NCBI RefSeq assembly: GCF_000803265.1
Contig: NW_014575405.1
Span: 62,001 to 126,000, forward strand
Origin: Ordospora colligata OC4
Lineage: Eukaryota > Microsporidia > Ordosporidae
Reading direction: 5' to 3'
Length of the DNA stretch: 64,000 nt
Numbering within the stretch: position 1 is the first letter of the stretch; each line of letters starts with the position of its first letter. The translations under genes and the position numbers were made by a program. Of the stretch, positions 28,576 through 38,434 are shown one piece after another. The notes beneath the pieces were generated by a model. That model worked only from the letters and a program-made list of their open reading frames with translations. It was not told the DNA's origin and searched no databases.

Positions 28576-31500
28576 TTAATCAAAGACTACCACTATTCTC
28601 GGGAATTCGTCATCATCATCCGTAACTACATCTAATATCACTAACATCTGTCCTGGCTCCCTCTTAACAAGTTCTCCAATCGTTTTTTCAAGATTGTCAG
28701 CATACTTCGAATCAAAGTCCCAATACACAAGCACATTTCCTGCAGTAACCATCGAGATTTTCTTCTTGAATTGAATCTCAAACGCTTCCAAGATCGTTCC
28801 CAGCTTCGCATCCTTGTACTCTAATCTACTCCACAGCGTATATGTATACTTCTTATTCTCAATCTTGTAGGTCTGCTTCTGAGGCTCCATCGGGTCCGTA
28901 CTTGCAAAAAACGGTAGTGCAAGGTTCAAAAACGAATTCTTGAATTTCGTATGCTCAACTCCAAATGCTTGCTTCATCATTTCCAGAATCGCAAGTCCAG
29001 ACACAACCGCAGTCGTCGTAGCTATTGCCGGAATAATCCTTCCAGCAATCCCTTTCACCGTTAGTCTGTCAACCTGCCTTATCTTGTAATTTGCTGCTCT
29101 CAGGTTTGCTGCTGCATAAACAAAGTCCACATGGAAATTAGCATCGTCATCTTTCTCAAAAGATGCTGGTATAATACTTTCAGGATCCATACACCCTTTG
29201 AATCCTGTTTCTTCTACCACCCCTGAAGAACTTCCAGGAACATCCTCAACCAAAATCTCGTTCTTCACAAGATCAACAACCATCTCTTTAGATATGCTCT
29301 TTCCAATTCCAAAGTTAAATGCAAAGATATTCGCTGCACTCTGAACAAACAGAATATGAAGTTCATTCGACACATTAAAACTGATAGTCACAGGTGGCCT
29401 CTTCGGTGGCATCCAGAACGGTTGCCCCTCCTTCGTCTTCGAATCAGGTGGAAACGCAGTAACTAAGTTCTTAATAGACGTGTGAAATAACTTCACAAAC
29501 AGCATAATCCCATTCCTTATGCAATCCTTCTCATCAAACGGCATCTTTTCAACCAGATCCTCAATTGTCTCATTATTCGTATCTCTTGTTCGACCTCCAG
29601 AATCAGACTCACTCTCATCTTCGCAGTCTTTACTCCTACTTAGGTATTCCTTTATCTGATTCACCTGGTCATGGAACTTAAACTCAAACTCACTCCTTGC
29701 CCACTCAATTGTATGCTCAATCGAATGAGGAAAGTTCTTGATCGTACAGAGTGGAATCGACTTCTCCGGTGGGTCCTGACTAGATCCATAGCTCTCCGTA
29801 TGGAACGGAACAATCACCTGAACATTCCCCTTCGTTCCAGATGTCCCTGCATCAACAAGAAACTTCCTATTCACCACACATCTCTCATCAACATACAATC
29901 TTGCATCAACATTATCAAGAGCAGTAGCAATCACATTCACTGACTGAAACATCCGATCACTAAACACCGCTTCAGTCTCCCTTCCAACCTTCAAGTTATA
30001 ATAGACTAGATTCGGTTGTAGAGATGTTGCTCCAGATACTCCATTCATCAGATCAACTGTCTTTCTTACTTCATATCCATCAACCTTTAAAAAGTCCTCA
30101 TTCAGCGTAGTTACCTCCCTCACAGCTACCTCTGCCTTCATTTTCGACACATCACACGATCTAAATAGAAACTGTCTGTTCAGATTCGATTGCTCAATAG
30201 CATCCATATCAGTCACGCTAATCCTCCCATCTCTTCCTATCCCACACATAACCATGTTCTTCAGGTGCTCACATCCAATCGCTCCCGCTCCAACCATAAA
30301 GACATTCAGCTTAAACAACTTTTCAACATTCTTTCTTCCAATGCATCGGATCATAGGCGCATATCTACATTCATCGCCATTCATGCATCGATTATCACAT
30401 TGTATATCCTTGGTGTGCTCACACTCTCCATCACTCTTAGATTCATCAGGAATCACATCAATTGCATCAAAATAGAAAAATTGCTGCAATGGCGTAAATT
30501 TGCTTCCAATCGCCTTCAACACCTCCTGTGCCACAAATCCCCCAACTACTGAACACATCGGCATCAGCATTCCTCCACATTGCCTTCCAAATTGTCTAAT
30601 CAACCCTTCAAATTCAAAATGGCTTCGGTACTTCTTCACAAACACTGAAAGAAACTCCTCTCCACTTGGCATCTGCTTGTGTTGTTCAATATACTCTCCT
30701 AAAACAACAAAACATTTGTGAATAACAAGGTTTCGTTCACCAACCTCATAGTTGAATCCAAGAATCCCAGGATTCTCAACTGCCACACTCAGAGGCTTGA
30801 ATGATATCATTGTAGGCTTCTTCTGTTGTTCAAAGTCTCCTCCATACACTGCCTTGAACTTCTCTTCCTTAAACTCAGTTTCCTCATCAAACAGTCTTAC
30901 TCCATCTACTGCCTGCAGCTTCACCTGTATAGGTGACATAACCTTCACACGGAAATATTTTCCTTCATACTCCTCACATTGCGTCACCTTAATTATGTCC
31001 ATATCCTCAAGATTGTGCCTTTGCTCATCAACTACAGTCATCACTCCTTCACAACTTATGTCATTGATCATCCCACTCACTGGAATCTCCCCCGTCCTGT
31101 CAACACAGATAAACTCAGCTCCAAAGTCACAAAAAACCTGAGAAAACAATCCTTGCACTTGGCATCCAATAAACATGCATCCACTCTGTCTTGCTTTCTC
31201 ATTCATTCTCGTCTGCTCCACATATCCTTCGTTACATACTACAACTACGTCATATCCTTCAAAGGTACTTGGCTCCTTAACCACCTCAACACTCACATAC
31301 TCATTCATTGCTTTAAACCTCTCCAGAACACTAACATCCTTAGGCCTGCCAATATCGCTCCTTCGGAAGTAGAATCCAGTGCACAGATCTTCCTCTGCAA
31401 CTGTACTCTCATCAAAAAGCGCTACTCTGCTCACCCCCGCCAGGCATATATTCTTCACTACCTCCTGCCCAAGCCCATCAAGCCCAATAACAAGAACTCT

Positions 31501-31596
31501 GCTCCTCATCATCTTCCTCATTGCATCCTTGCCAACAACATACAGCTGCCTTGAGTACAGAGACTCGTCTATTTCTGCATCGCCATTGTTTTTCAT
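28576..31596 (-). CDS. UBA1: ubiquitin-activating enzyme E1
   Basis: Activates ubiquitin with ATP and hands it to E2 enzymes; 1006 residues, full length (yeast 1024). The inactive adenylation half begins at GLDGLGQEVVKNI. The active half has VGAGAIGCEHLKNM, DMDAIEQSNLNRQFLFR and the catalytic-cysteine context SIPLCTIKNFPHSIEHTIEW. The ubiquitin-fold domain is at the C-terminus. Start 31596 follows TTATCCCTGG. URM1 and UBA1 both occur in this window, but Urm1 needs its own E1, Uba4, which is not seen here. Confidence 0.97.
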   Translation of the reverse strand: MKNNGDAEIDESLYSRQLYVVGKDAMRKMMRSRVLVIGLDGLGQEVVKNICLAGVSRVALFDESTVAEEDLCTGFYFRRSDIGRPKDVSVLERFKAMNEYVSVEVVKEPSTFEGYDVVVVCNEGYVEQTRMNEKARQSGCMFIGCQVQGLFSQVFCDFGAEFICVDRTGEIPVSGMINDISCEGVMTVVDEQRHNLEDMDIIKVTQCEEYEGKYFRVKVMSPIQVKLQAVDGVRLFDEETEFKEEKFKAVYGGDFEQQKKPTMISFKPLSVAVENPGILGFNYEVGERNLVIHKCFVVLGEYIEQHKQMPSGEEFLSVFVKKYRSHFEFEGLIRQFGRQCGGMLMPMCSVVGGFVAQEVLKAIGSKFTPLQQFFYFDAIDVIPDESKSDGECEHTKDIQCDNRCMNGDECRYAPMIRCIGRKNVEKLFKLNVFMVGAGAIGCEHLKNMVMCGIGRDGRISVTDMDAIEQSNLNRQFLFRSCDVSKMKAEVAVREVTTLNEDFLKVDGYEVRKTVDLMNGVSGATSLQPNLVYYNLKVGRETEAVFSDRMFQSVNVIATALDNVDARLYVDERCVVNRKFLVDAGTSGTKGNVQVIVPFHTESYGSSQDPPEKSIPLCTIKNFPHSIEHTIEWARSEFEFKFHDQVNQIKEYLSRSKDCEDESESDSGGRTRDTNNETIEDLVEKMPFDEKDCIRNGIMLFVKLFHTSIKNLVTAFPPDSKTKEGQPFWMPPKRPPVTISFNVSNELHILFVQSAANIFAFNFGIGKSISKEMVVDLVKNEILVEDVPGSSSGVVEETGFKGCMDPESIIPASFEKDDDANFHVDFVYAAANLRAANYKIRQVDRLTVKGIAGRIIPAIATTTAVVSGLAILEMMKQAFGVEHTKFKNSFLNLALPFFASTDPMEPQKQTYKIENKKYTYTLWSRLEYKDAKLGTILEAFEIQFKKKISMVTAGNVLVYWDFDSKYADNLEKTIGELVKREPGQMLVILDVVTDDDDEFPRIVVVFD

Positions 31597-31659
31597 CCAG
31601 GGATAAACACTGTGTGTTTTAAGTCAGGCTCATTGTATCAAAACAACAAAATTTGTTTC

Positions 31660-31977
31660 TTATTTTATTTCTTCTACATTCTTTAGCTGCATCCTCTCCA
31701 CAAGCACCATTTCAAATCCATCCTCACTAAAGAAAACTAAAGCCATCTCCTTGTTTGCTGATGCGCAGGTCCTTTGAATACCTATAATATCTTGCATACA
31801 ATATCCATCATCAATCAGTACACCATAACGAGAGTGTACCTTAGAGGGACTATCCGTGTACAATAGTAAATCCACTCCATACTTCAATCCGTCCCCAACC
31901 ACAAATCCTTCCTTCATGAATGCATTCCTTAGCACTTCTCTTAGCTGTGCTCGAACCCCGGGCATCACTTCATGCAT
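31660..31977 (-). CDS. tRNA-splicing endonuclease catalytic subunit, minimal
   Basis: 105 residues, only the nuclease domain of the Sen2/Sen34 family. The catalytic triad is visible: Tyr in KYGVDLLLYTDSP or SRYGVLI, His in KVHSRYGVLI, and Lys in SANKEMALVFF. Yeast Sen34 has 275 residues and Sen2 377, so the N-terminal domains are gone. It cuts introns out of pre-tRNAs in the nucleus. I cannot decide between Sen2 and Sen34. ATG 31965 is an alternative start. It lies 63 bp upstream of UBA1 on the same strand. Confidence 0.7.
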   Translation of the reverse strand: MHEVMPGVRAQLREVLRNAFMKEGFVVGDGLKYGVDLLLYTDSPSKVHSRYGVLIDDGYCMQDIIGIQRTCASANKEMALVFFSEDGFEMVLVERMQLKNVEEIK

Positions 31978-32086
31978 AAAATTCGCTCATAAATCAAAAA
32001 TTATCGCATTGTCAATTAAGGATTCACATACTGTACATCGTTCTATTCAGATCACTTATGAAATTAGAGTTATATGTATGTTTTCA

Positions 32087-32149
32087 TTAACATAATACAT
32101 TCATCTTATCATTATCACAGTACGTTAACATAAGGCGTTCATCTTATCA
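32087..32149. repeat. imperfect 25-bp direct repeat, two copies
   Basis: TTAACATAATACATTCATCT at 32087 recurs as TTAACATAAGGCGTTCATCT at 32125; both continue TATCA. The offset is 38 bp. Looser AATACATT words follow to about 32205. It lies in the 285-bp gap between the endonuclease and CK1 genes, where no gene is seen. Confidence 0.65.
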
Positions 32150-32262
32150 ATCCAATACATTAAAACAATACATTCATAGTATCAGTATAATCATCAATCC
32201 AATACCATTCCTAAATATATAACAATTCACAAGGTACTCTGTTCCTATATCCCAAAACGTTT

Positions 32263-33168
32263 CTACAACACTTCAAAATCAATTGAAGAGCCCTTTTTAA
32301 CCCAATCATACACTCCGTCATTCCTCATTCCCCTCTGTCTCAACGCATCACCCAGCAAAGCTCTCAAGTATGCATAATTCGGCATATCTTCATAACCAAG
32401 ATTGCGCACATAGAAGCAGAACGAATGAATCTCCTTGGGTAAGCCCATACACAGCTCATACAAAGAAATACTCTCCTTGCTCTCGCGTATTTTGTCATAC
32501 TTCTCTTGCTTTGTCTTTGCTTTCAGTCCTTGCCAAGGGAGTCTTCCCTTCAAAAAATACACCATACAGAATCCAACACTTTCAAGATCGTCCCTTCTGC
32601 TCTGTTCATATCCTTGATGCGTGCGCAGAGACGCATACCTTGCTGTTCCTGTCAAGGACTTATCCGTTTGTATCTCCCTATGCTTGAATGTTGCTGGATT
32701 TCTAAACTCCTTTGCAAGTCCATAATCAATCAAATACAGTCTTTCTCCTTGTATGTCAAACACAAAGTTATCCGGTTTAATGTCTCTGTGTACATAGTTT
32801 CTGTGGTGCAAATACTCTATGCTATCAACCATCTTTTCTCCCAGCATCAGCACTGTTTTCATCGAAAATTGCCTGTTTGTACTTGCAAACAGTTGCTCCA
32901 AAGACTTCCCAAGCAATTCCATCACCAGCCCATTCACATAAACATTCTCATATAAAATCTTCCCATACTCATAGACCTTGGGTGTGCAATGACTTCCAAG
33001 CACCTTATACACTCCATACTCATGCTTAAGCTGTCCGTACTGGGATTTCTTCTCAAGCTTTACCGCCACTTTCTGATTCGTTGCCATGTTCTCGCCAAGA
33101 TATATCTCTCCGAATGCTCCAGATGCAATCTTCTCTAGTAGCCTTATATTCCGTATCTCTGTTGTCAT
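32263..33168 (-). CDS. HRR25: casein kinase 1
   Basis: CK1-family Ser/Thr kinase, 301 residues, essentially only the kinase domain. Motifs: glycine loop ASGAFGEIYLG, VAVKLE with catalytic Lys, YVHRDIKPDNFVF, LIDYGLAKEF (the CK1-type DYG/DFG), LTGTARYASLRTHQG (the CK1 replacement for APE) and RRDDLESVGF. The C-terminal extension and prenylation or palmitoylation tail are missing, so it is closer to Hrr25 than to Yck kinases. TATCCCATC lies 17-25 nt before the start. Confidence 0.93.
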   Translation of the reverse strand: MTTEIRNIRLLEKIASGAFGEIYLGENMATNQKVAVKLEKKSQYGQLKHEYGVYKVLGSHCTPKVYEYGKILYENVYVNGLVMELLGKSLEQLFASTNRQFSMKTVLMLGEKMVDSIEYLHHRNYVHRDIKPDNFVFDIQGERLYLIDYGLAKEFRNPATFKHREIQTDKSLTGTARYASLRTHQGYEQSRRDDLESVGFCMVYFLKGRLPWQGLKAKTKQEKYDKIRESKESISLYELCMGLPKEIHSFCFYVRNLGYEDMPNYAYLRALLGDALRQRGMRNDGVYDWVKKGSSIDFEVL

Positions 33169-33431
33169 TACCTAGCCTGATGGGATAACAAAAAGATTTA
33201 TTTCGCATCATGCTACAGTTTACATGCATAATCTTAAGTATACACGCATGTAATAAACACAACGTAATATACCACACGTATTTGAATATCAACATATTTG
33301 TTCTAGTTATAACTCATATGCTAATTATTCATACAATTTGTATTCATGCATTTATAACTTATGCATATTTATCTTTTTTCTCTTCATGTGTATGCACAAA
33401 ATCGATCTTGTGGATGCCCTGACAAACACAA

Positions 33432-34997
33432 ATGCTACGAGAGCTTCAGAAACAGAAAATAAAAAGCTTTCTATTGCTGCCATCCAATCCTTGGAAGGTT
33501 TTAGTCATTGATGAACACACGCAGCAAATTCTTTCTCCTCTCATGAGGGTCAATGAGCTGAGGGAGTGTGGAATAACAGTACATTTCCTTACATCACAGA
33601 AGAGGCATCCTATCAGCAATACACCTGCAGTGTACTTTGTATCAAGCACAAATGGGATCGCAGAAGACGTGCTTGCAGAACTTTACTCTGAGTTCTACCT
33701 GAACTTTTCTTCAAATATAGGAAGGAAGGAGATTGAACAACTGGGATTTGTACTATCTGAAAGGGGATATGGATTGAGAATAAAGTCCGTATATGACCAA
33801 TTTGTGGACTTTATTGCACTACAGGATGATATGTTTACACTTGGAATGTGTAACAGCTTTGTAGATATGGCAGATCCAGAGACATTGAGGAAGACTGTGA
33901 CGTGCCTAATGAGTGTTTTTGTGACACTGGGCGAGATTCCGTTTGTTTTGTGCAAGGACGATGATGTTTCAATGCAGATAGGTAAGATGCTTGAATCGAA
34001 GATACGCAACACGAAAGTGATTAAGAAGACTACTAAGAGACCATTGTTAATACTTGTCAATAGAAATTATGATGTGATTACACCTGTGCAGCATGTGTGG
34101 AGTTACAATGCATTGATGTGCGATCTTCTGGAGCTTGGCGCCAATAAGGTTTCAATGAATGACAAAAAAACATTTGATTTGGATCCACAGGACAGCCTAT
34201 GGAGAAAATGTAGCAATGAATATTTTCCAGTGGTTGTGGAGTGTGTTGAGAAGGAGCTGCTTGAGTACAAAAAGGAAATGGCACTGAGGAGTGTGGATGA
34301 AAAGACAGACAAAAAGACAATACAAGAAGTTCTTGAGAAGGCGCCAGAACTTGCAAAGAGAAACGAGTCTGTAAATGCACATATTTCAATATGCTCTGAA
34401 ATGGTGGAGATAATAAAGGAACGATCAATTGATGACTTTTACAAGGTTGAGAAAGGTGGATACACTACGCAGGAGTTGCTGGAGGTTTGTGAAAAGGGCA
34501 GCGATCTTGACATATTAAGACTTGCAATCGTTATGCTTGGTACAAAAGACGCAGATCTTGTTGATCCACTGCTTCAGAAAAGAAAGATAAAGTCGAATGT
34601 GATTGATTTCTTCAGAAAACAAAAGAGAAGCACCACAGACAAAGCAGGAACACTGTATTCACAGGTTGTCACAAACCTTATGGGAAATGTCAAAAAACTA
34701 CTCCCTGTGAAAGAGCAGACACCTGTGTCATCTCTTGCAGAGATGATTTATGGATCGATCAAATCTCAGGACTATTCAAGCATGAAGGTATTCGACCCTT
34801 TGGGATCAAACACAATATATCCAGGAGAGGTTTCAAAGGTGGTGGTTTTTTGTGTAGGGGGAGGCACATACACCGAGCTTAAGACATTGAAACTTGCCGA
34901 GGAGAGACTGGGCGTGCCTGTGATATATGGATGCACCGAGGTCCTGAATGCAAGTGTATTCCTTAAACAGATTGAGAGATTGCTTGAGCAAGATTAA
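33432..34997 (+). CDS. SLY1: Sec1/Munc18 protein SLY1
   Basis: Syntaxin-binding fusion factor of the ER-Golgi, 521 residues (yeast 666). The N-terminal block WKVLVIDEHTQQILSPLMRV, then NELRECGITVHFL, is SLY1-like. The central LVNRNYDVITPVQHVWSYNA with LMCDLLELGANKV and the C-terminal VVFCVGGGTYTE, LPVIYGCTE-like block complete the Sec1 fold. The partner class, a Ufe1/syntaxin-18-like SNARE, is encoded at 37702-38394. TGCCCTGACAAACACAA precedes the start. Confidence 0.9.
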   Translation: MLRELQKQKIKSFLLLPSNPWKVLVIDEHTQQILSPLMRVNELRECGITVHFLTSQKRHPISNTPAVYFVSSTNGIAEDVLAELYSEFYLNFSSNIGRKEIEQLGFVLSERGYGLRIKSVYDQFVDFIALQDDMFTLGMCNSFVDMADPETLRKTVTCLMSVFVTLGEIPFVLCKDDDVSMQIGKMLESKIRNTKVIKKTTKRPLLILVNRNYDVITPVQHVWSYNALMCDLLELGANKVSMNDKKTFDLDPQDSLWRKCSNEYFPVVVECVEKELLEYKKEMALRSVDEKTDKKTIQEVLEKAPELAKRNESVNAHISICSEMVEIIKERSIDDFYKVEKGGYTTQELLEVCEKGSDLDILRLAIVMLGTKDADLVDPLLQKRKIKSNVIDFFRKQKRSTTDKAGTLYSQVVTNLMGNVKKLLPVKEQTPVSSLAEMIYGSIKSQDYSSMKVFDPLGSNTIYPGEVSKVVVFCVGGGTYTELKTLKLAEERLGVPVIYGCTEVLNASVFLKQIERLLEQD

Positions 34998-35006
34998 ACT
35001 GTTGTT

Positions 35007-36638
35007 TTATTGTATTTTTGTGCATTTACTCAACTTCTGCTCAGCCTCTATCATTGAGCTGCTGCTGTCCATAATCTTAATGTATTGTGAGATCAATGAG
35101 CTCCTTCCTCGGAACCTGATTTTGCTAAATGCTTTCTGTACAAGATACTTCATCCATAGAACATTGCTTTCTGGTATAAATGCTTTCCAATCACTATGGC
35201 TTAGTAAACGCATCTGTTTATATACTCCAAACTGTATATCAGTTTGTTCATCACCTTCAAAGAGCCATTCTTTTGCATTAAGGTCTTCATAGATCACTTT
35301 TCCATTGCTTTTGATTCTACTGAGTGAAAAATCTATCAAGTTTACTTTTTCACTGTTGATGAGTATGTTTCCCCAGTGTAAGTCTCTGTGCTCAAACTCA
35401 TACTTCGTTTCAAGATTCGCAAGTACCTTTGCTACATTCTTTAGAAATCTGTTTATTTCAGCACAGTTTGTAAACTTTGTATCTTCAAGACTTACTCCTC
35501 CGTCCGCCATAACTAACACTCCATACTCCTGTTCATCATTGTATTTACATGGCCTTTCGTTCTCTTCCTCTCCATATTCATCCCATGCACGCAGGTACTC
35601 TTCCGAGTATCGCCCATTCAACAGAAACACATCCACAAGCTTGCACACACCTTCCTCCTTGCAGATTGTTTGAAATATACTCGACTCTTTGAGAAATGAC
35701 TTTATGCATGTTTCTTCTGATGAATTTCCTAACGGAATAATCTTGTAAACCAATGTGCCATGTGCAAACACTTCGCTGAATGTTGCTTCTCCAATCTTTC
35801 GTACATCCTTTGGCATCTGATCAAACCGAATTCTTTTCAGATGCTGTATATCTGCATATATGTCTTCTGAGTGCATTTGAGAATGTGATGTTTCGTCTAC
35901 TTCGCCACGTGCTTTACGGAATGTTATATTGTCTATCTGCTGTGCTTCTATACCAACCACATCTTCCTCATTAAACACGTTAATAAAGCTTAAGAATCCA
36001 AGCTCCTTGTAATCCATTTCATCAGAAAGCGACTCTTCATGAATAAGTTGGCGTGTAGCTATACAATCGTTTGTTTTTTCTTCATTCAATGTGTTTATAT
36101 TCTTTTCTTGATTATCATCATATTTGTTATTTGCATTACTGTATTTATTACTTGTGTATTCTGCATTACCTGTATACTTTTTATTAGTACATTTATTACT
36201 TGAATTACTAGATGTACTATTTGTATATTCTGTATTATTGTATTTATTACTTGTATATTCTACATCACTACATTTATTACTTGTATGTTTTGGCTTCAAT
36301 TCAGAATTACTTTCAATGTAGTCAATGCAATTATCAACTTTATCAGCGCTTGCTTTAGAACATACTGTGGATGAATTGAAAATAGCATTTCTGGCTTCAG
36401 GTCCAATGCTGATAAGCGTATTGGAGCACGATTCTTCATCTGATGCAATCAATGTAAAATCACATGCCGATCTTTCATCAGAACATAGGTTATCGTTCTG
36501 CATTGATATACCAGGATCTACAGAGATCATCGAACTGCTTGTATTCGCCAGTTTTGTCTTGATTGTATCAAATGCTCTTCTCATGTCTTCATATGTGCTG
36601 TTGTGTGCAGACCACTGATTGCTTCCAAATCTTCTCAT
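35007..36638 (-). CDS. haspin-like histone H3 kinase
   Basis: 543 residues. The C-terminal 300 residues form an atypical kinase of the haspin family: KIGEATFSEVF in the glycine loop, Lys in LVYKIIPL, FEHRDLHWGNILI as catalytic loop, LIDFSLSR in place of DFG (haspin has D-Y/F-S/T), and no APE. Haspin phosphorylates histone H3 Thr3 in mitosis. The N-terminal 250 residues are low complexity, with repeated YTSNK-like units between about 36115 and 36290 on the DNA. It is convergent with SLY1, 9 bp between stops. Confidence 0.85.
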   Translation of the reverse strand: MRRFGSNQWSAHNSTYEDMRRAFDTIKTKLANTSSSMISVDPGISMQNDNLCSDERSACDFTLIASDEESCSNTLISIGPEARNAIFNSSTVCSKASADKVDNCIDYIESNSELKPKHTSNKCSDVEYTSNKYNNTEYTNSTSSNSSNKCTNKKYTGNAEYTSNKYSNANNKYDDNQEKNINTLNEEKTNDCIATRQLIHEESLSDEMDYKELGFLSFINVFNEEDVVGIEAQQIDNITFRKARGEVDETSHSQMHSEDIYADIQHLKRIRFDQMPKDVRKIGEATFSEVFAHGTLVYKIIPLGNSSEETCIKSFLKESSIFQTICKEEGVCKLVDVFLLNGRYSEEYLRAWDEYGEEENERPCKYNDEQEYGVLVMADGGVSLEDTKFTNCAEINRFLKNVAKVLANLETKYEFEHRDLHWGNILINSEKVNLIDFSLSRIKSNGKVIYEDLNAKEWLFEGDEQTDIQFGVYKQMRLLSHSDWKAFIPESNVLWMKYLVQKAFSKIRFRGRSSLISQYIKIMDSSSSMIEAEQKLSKCTKIQ

Positions 36639-36722
36639 GTATACACATAGGGTATGTGCATTTCACAAGTAGCCTGTTGCATGCACAAAGTGCTTTGTCA
36701 AAGCATAGCTGCACACCCTGTG

Positions 36723-37568
36723 ATGCATGAACGAGATGTGATTGCAAAAATAGAAAAAATATTTGAGATTGAGGATCCAAGTGTGGTTGCTGGAAGTACA
36801 AAAGATGCCATTAGCGAGATACTCGAAGGAGCGGTATTCCCAATATCTCATCCATTCTATACCGACTTCATCCTGTTTAGTCTTGACGTGCTTTACCCAG
36901 ATGTTGAGGATGCATTGAGACTTTTGAAAAACTCTGGATTTACTAAGGAGCAGTTTGAGGCATCTGGACTGCGTAAGGCTATTGAACGTGCTGCACAGGT
37001 AAATGGGGCATGCGTGGAAGAGGTGTTGAAGATGTACGATGACTCCATGCCTAAGAGGCGAAAGAAGGTATCATGGGATGCAAACCTGATTACAATTAAA
37101 GAGATTGAACGGACTGTCATGGAGTCTGATGTGCAAGATGTAGTAGAAACACTGCGTAGAGATCCAAGATCATCTAAAAGAAATGCAAATGTACATGGCA
37201 GCCCGAAACACACAAATATACAGGAAAGACAAGAGCTGAAATGGATAAAGCCAATCAAAATTGATACTGAAAAGATATTACAGAAGTCATCAGGAATGAT
37301 TGAGGAGGAAATAAGAGAATCAAGTACAATAATGATGCAGAATACAGAAGAGCATAGGAAATTCACACCTGTGAATTGCACCACATCCACCTATTCAATT
37401 ACTGAAGAAAACGAAACAAAAATAATTCCAGTCATTACATTTGCAAAAGGAAAGGCATTCTTTGATTTCAAGAAGATAGTTGAGGAAAGACATATAAACA
37501 AGGATGTAATCAATCAAATTCTAGATGATGCAGATGTCATTTCTGCAATTATCCTGGCAAAGACATGA
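36723..37568 (+). CDS. protein with PP1-docking (RVxF) motif, PNUTS/Ref2-like candidate
   Basis: 281 residues. The N-terminal 110 are helical, perhaps a small alpha domain. At about 113-130 lies PKRRKKVSWDANLITIKEIE: KKVSW fits the RVxF docking motif for protein phosphatase 1, and a following acidic-hydrophobic stretch is also seen in PNUTS and yeast Ref2, the PP1 subunit of the cleavage/polyadenylation machinery. The rest is low in structure except a helical C-terminus. ATG 36723 is chosen because CACCCTGTG precedes it; ATG 36654 is an in-frame alternative. The assignment beyond docking is inference. Confidence 0.65.
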   Translation: MHERDVIAKIEKIFEIEDPSVVAGSTKDAISEILEGAVFPISHPFYTDFILFSLDVLYPDVEDALRLLKNSGFTKEQFEASGLRKAIERAAQVNGACVEEVLKMYDDSMPKRRKKVSWDANLITIKEIERTVMESDVQDVVETLRRDPRSSKRNANVHGSPKHTNIQERQELKWIKPIKIDTEKILQKSSGMIEEEIRESSTIMMQNTEEHRKFTPVNCTTSTYSITEENETKIIPVITFAKGKAFFDFKKIVEERHINKDVINQILDDADVISAIILAKT

Positions 37569-37701
37569 TTTTGTAAGGATGCAGCATAGAAGCATCTAGT
37601 AAATGAACACCGTTGGATTGGTATCATGATAGATGCATGAATATTGCTAAAGATTTAATATCACATGTGTTTTTTACGTTTATGTGGCGCATGTAAATGA
37701 A

Positions 37702-38394
37702 CTATCTGTAGTAGTAGTGAAGGAAAGCCAAGATGAACGACATGCAAAGTAGTAGAATAAACATGAATCTGCGAAACAGCTTTCCTGACTCGCCAACTTT
37801 ATCGAGTACATTATTTCCTTTTGAAACGCAGTTACCAGCCCTTGATGCAATGTCCACAATACCATCTATTCTTTCATCCTGTAGAGTTAGATGCTCAAAT
37901 ATTGTGTCTTGCAGGGCTTCAACCTCGAGAAGCCTTTGCCTTGTGAGCCTGTATCCCTCGACATTATACTTTTCAACCAATCTTTTGTTTTCTTCTTCCA
38001 TTATCTGCACCTGGTCGATTTTTTTGAATGTCTGTGGTCTTTCTGGATTAAGATCCACAGGGACACTCATCTTTTTGTCCTTGAGCTTTGATATCCTGCT
38101 TTCAAGTGTTTTCAACTTCATGCGGATGATCTTCTTTATGCCTTCAAAGTGAAGGATAAGGTCATCTGAGCCCTGTAGAGAGATTGAATCGATTGTGTGT
38201 TGTGATTCAGATGACAGTGACGAAAATTGTTCTTCCACTGCAAGCAGCTCTTTGTATGATAGGGACTTTGTAAGTCTTTTGTTGATAAGTTCTATTTTTG
38301 TGATGATTGCATCGTAGAATGTTTTTTCTGACGATTGAAGAGGAACCTGAGCGCCTGTGTCTATGTGTTTTATATATTCATCTGTCCTATCCAT
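37702..38394 (-). CDS. UFE1: Qa-SNARE, syntaxin 18/Ufe1-like
   Basis: ER syntaxin for retrograde Golgi-ER fusion, 230 residues. The SNARE motif is near 145-205: RLLEVEALQDTIFEHLTLQD, then ERIDGIVDIASRAGNCV with GN..L.K after it, typical of Ufe1/syntaxin 18. A C-terminal anchor FMFILLLCMSFILAFLHYYY follows. The N-terminal helical domain is shorter than in yeast (346 residues). CCCC sits directly before the ATG (AATCCCCATG). It shares a 40-bp divergent region with the TIM22-like gene. SLY1 is at 33432. Confidence 0.85.
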   Translation of the reverse strand: MDRTDEYIKHIDTGAQVPLQSSEKTFYDAIITKIELINKRLTKSLSYKELLAVEEQFSSLSSESQHTIDSISLQGSDDLILHFEGIKKIIRMKLKTLESRISKLKDKKMSVPVDLNPERPQTFKKIDQVQIMEEENKRLVEKYNVEGYRLTRQRLLEVEALQDTIFEHLTLQDERIDGIVDIASRAGNCVSKGNNVLDKVGESGKLFRRFMFILLLCMSFILAFLHYYYR

Positions 38395-38434
38395 GGGGAT
38401 TCTGATTCATGCGAATAAAAGTAACTATGAGCCC
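38395..38434. promoter_or_regulatory. 40-bp divergent start-site region
   Basis: Between the UFE1 start (38394, minus) and the TIM22 start (38435, plus). CCCC for UFE1 is GGGG at 38395-38398 on +; CCC for TIM22 is 38432-38434, touching its ATG. The two genes must share regulatory DNA or place promoters inside each other's coding sequence. Confidence 0.55.

Noticed and set aside
30979..31554. 191-residue plus-strand frame
   Set aside because: Antisense to UBA1, a certain gene.
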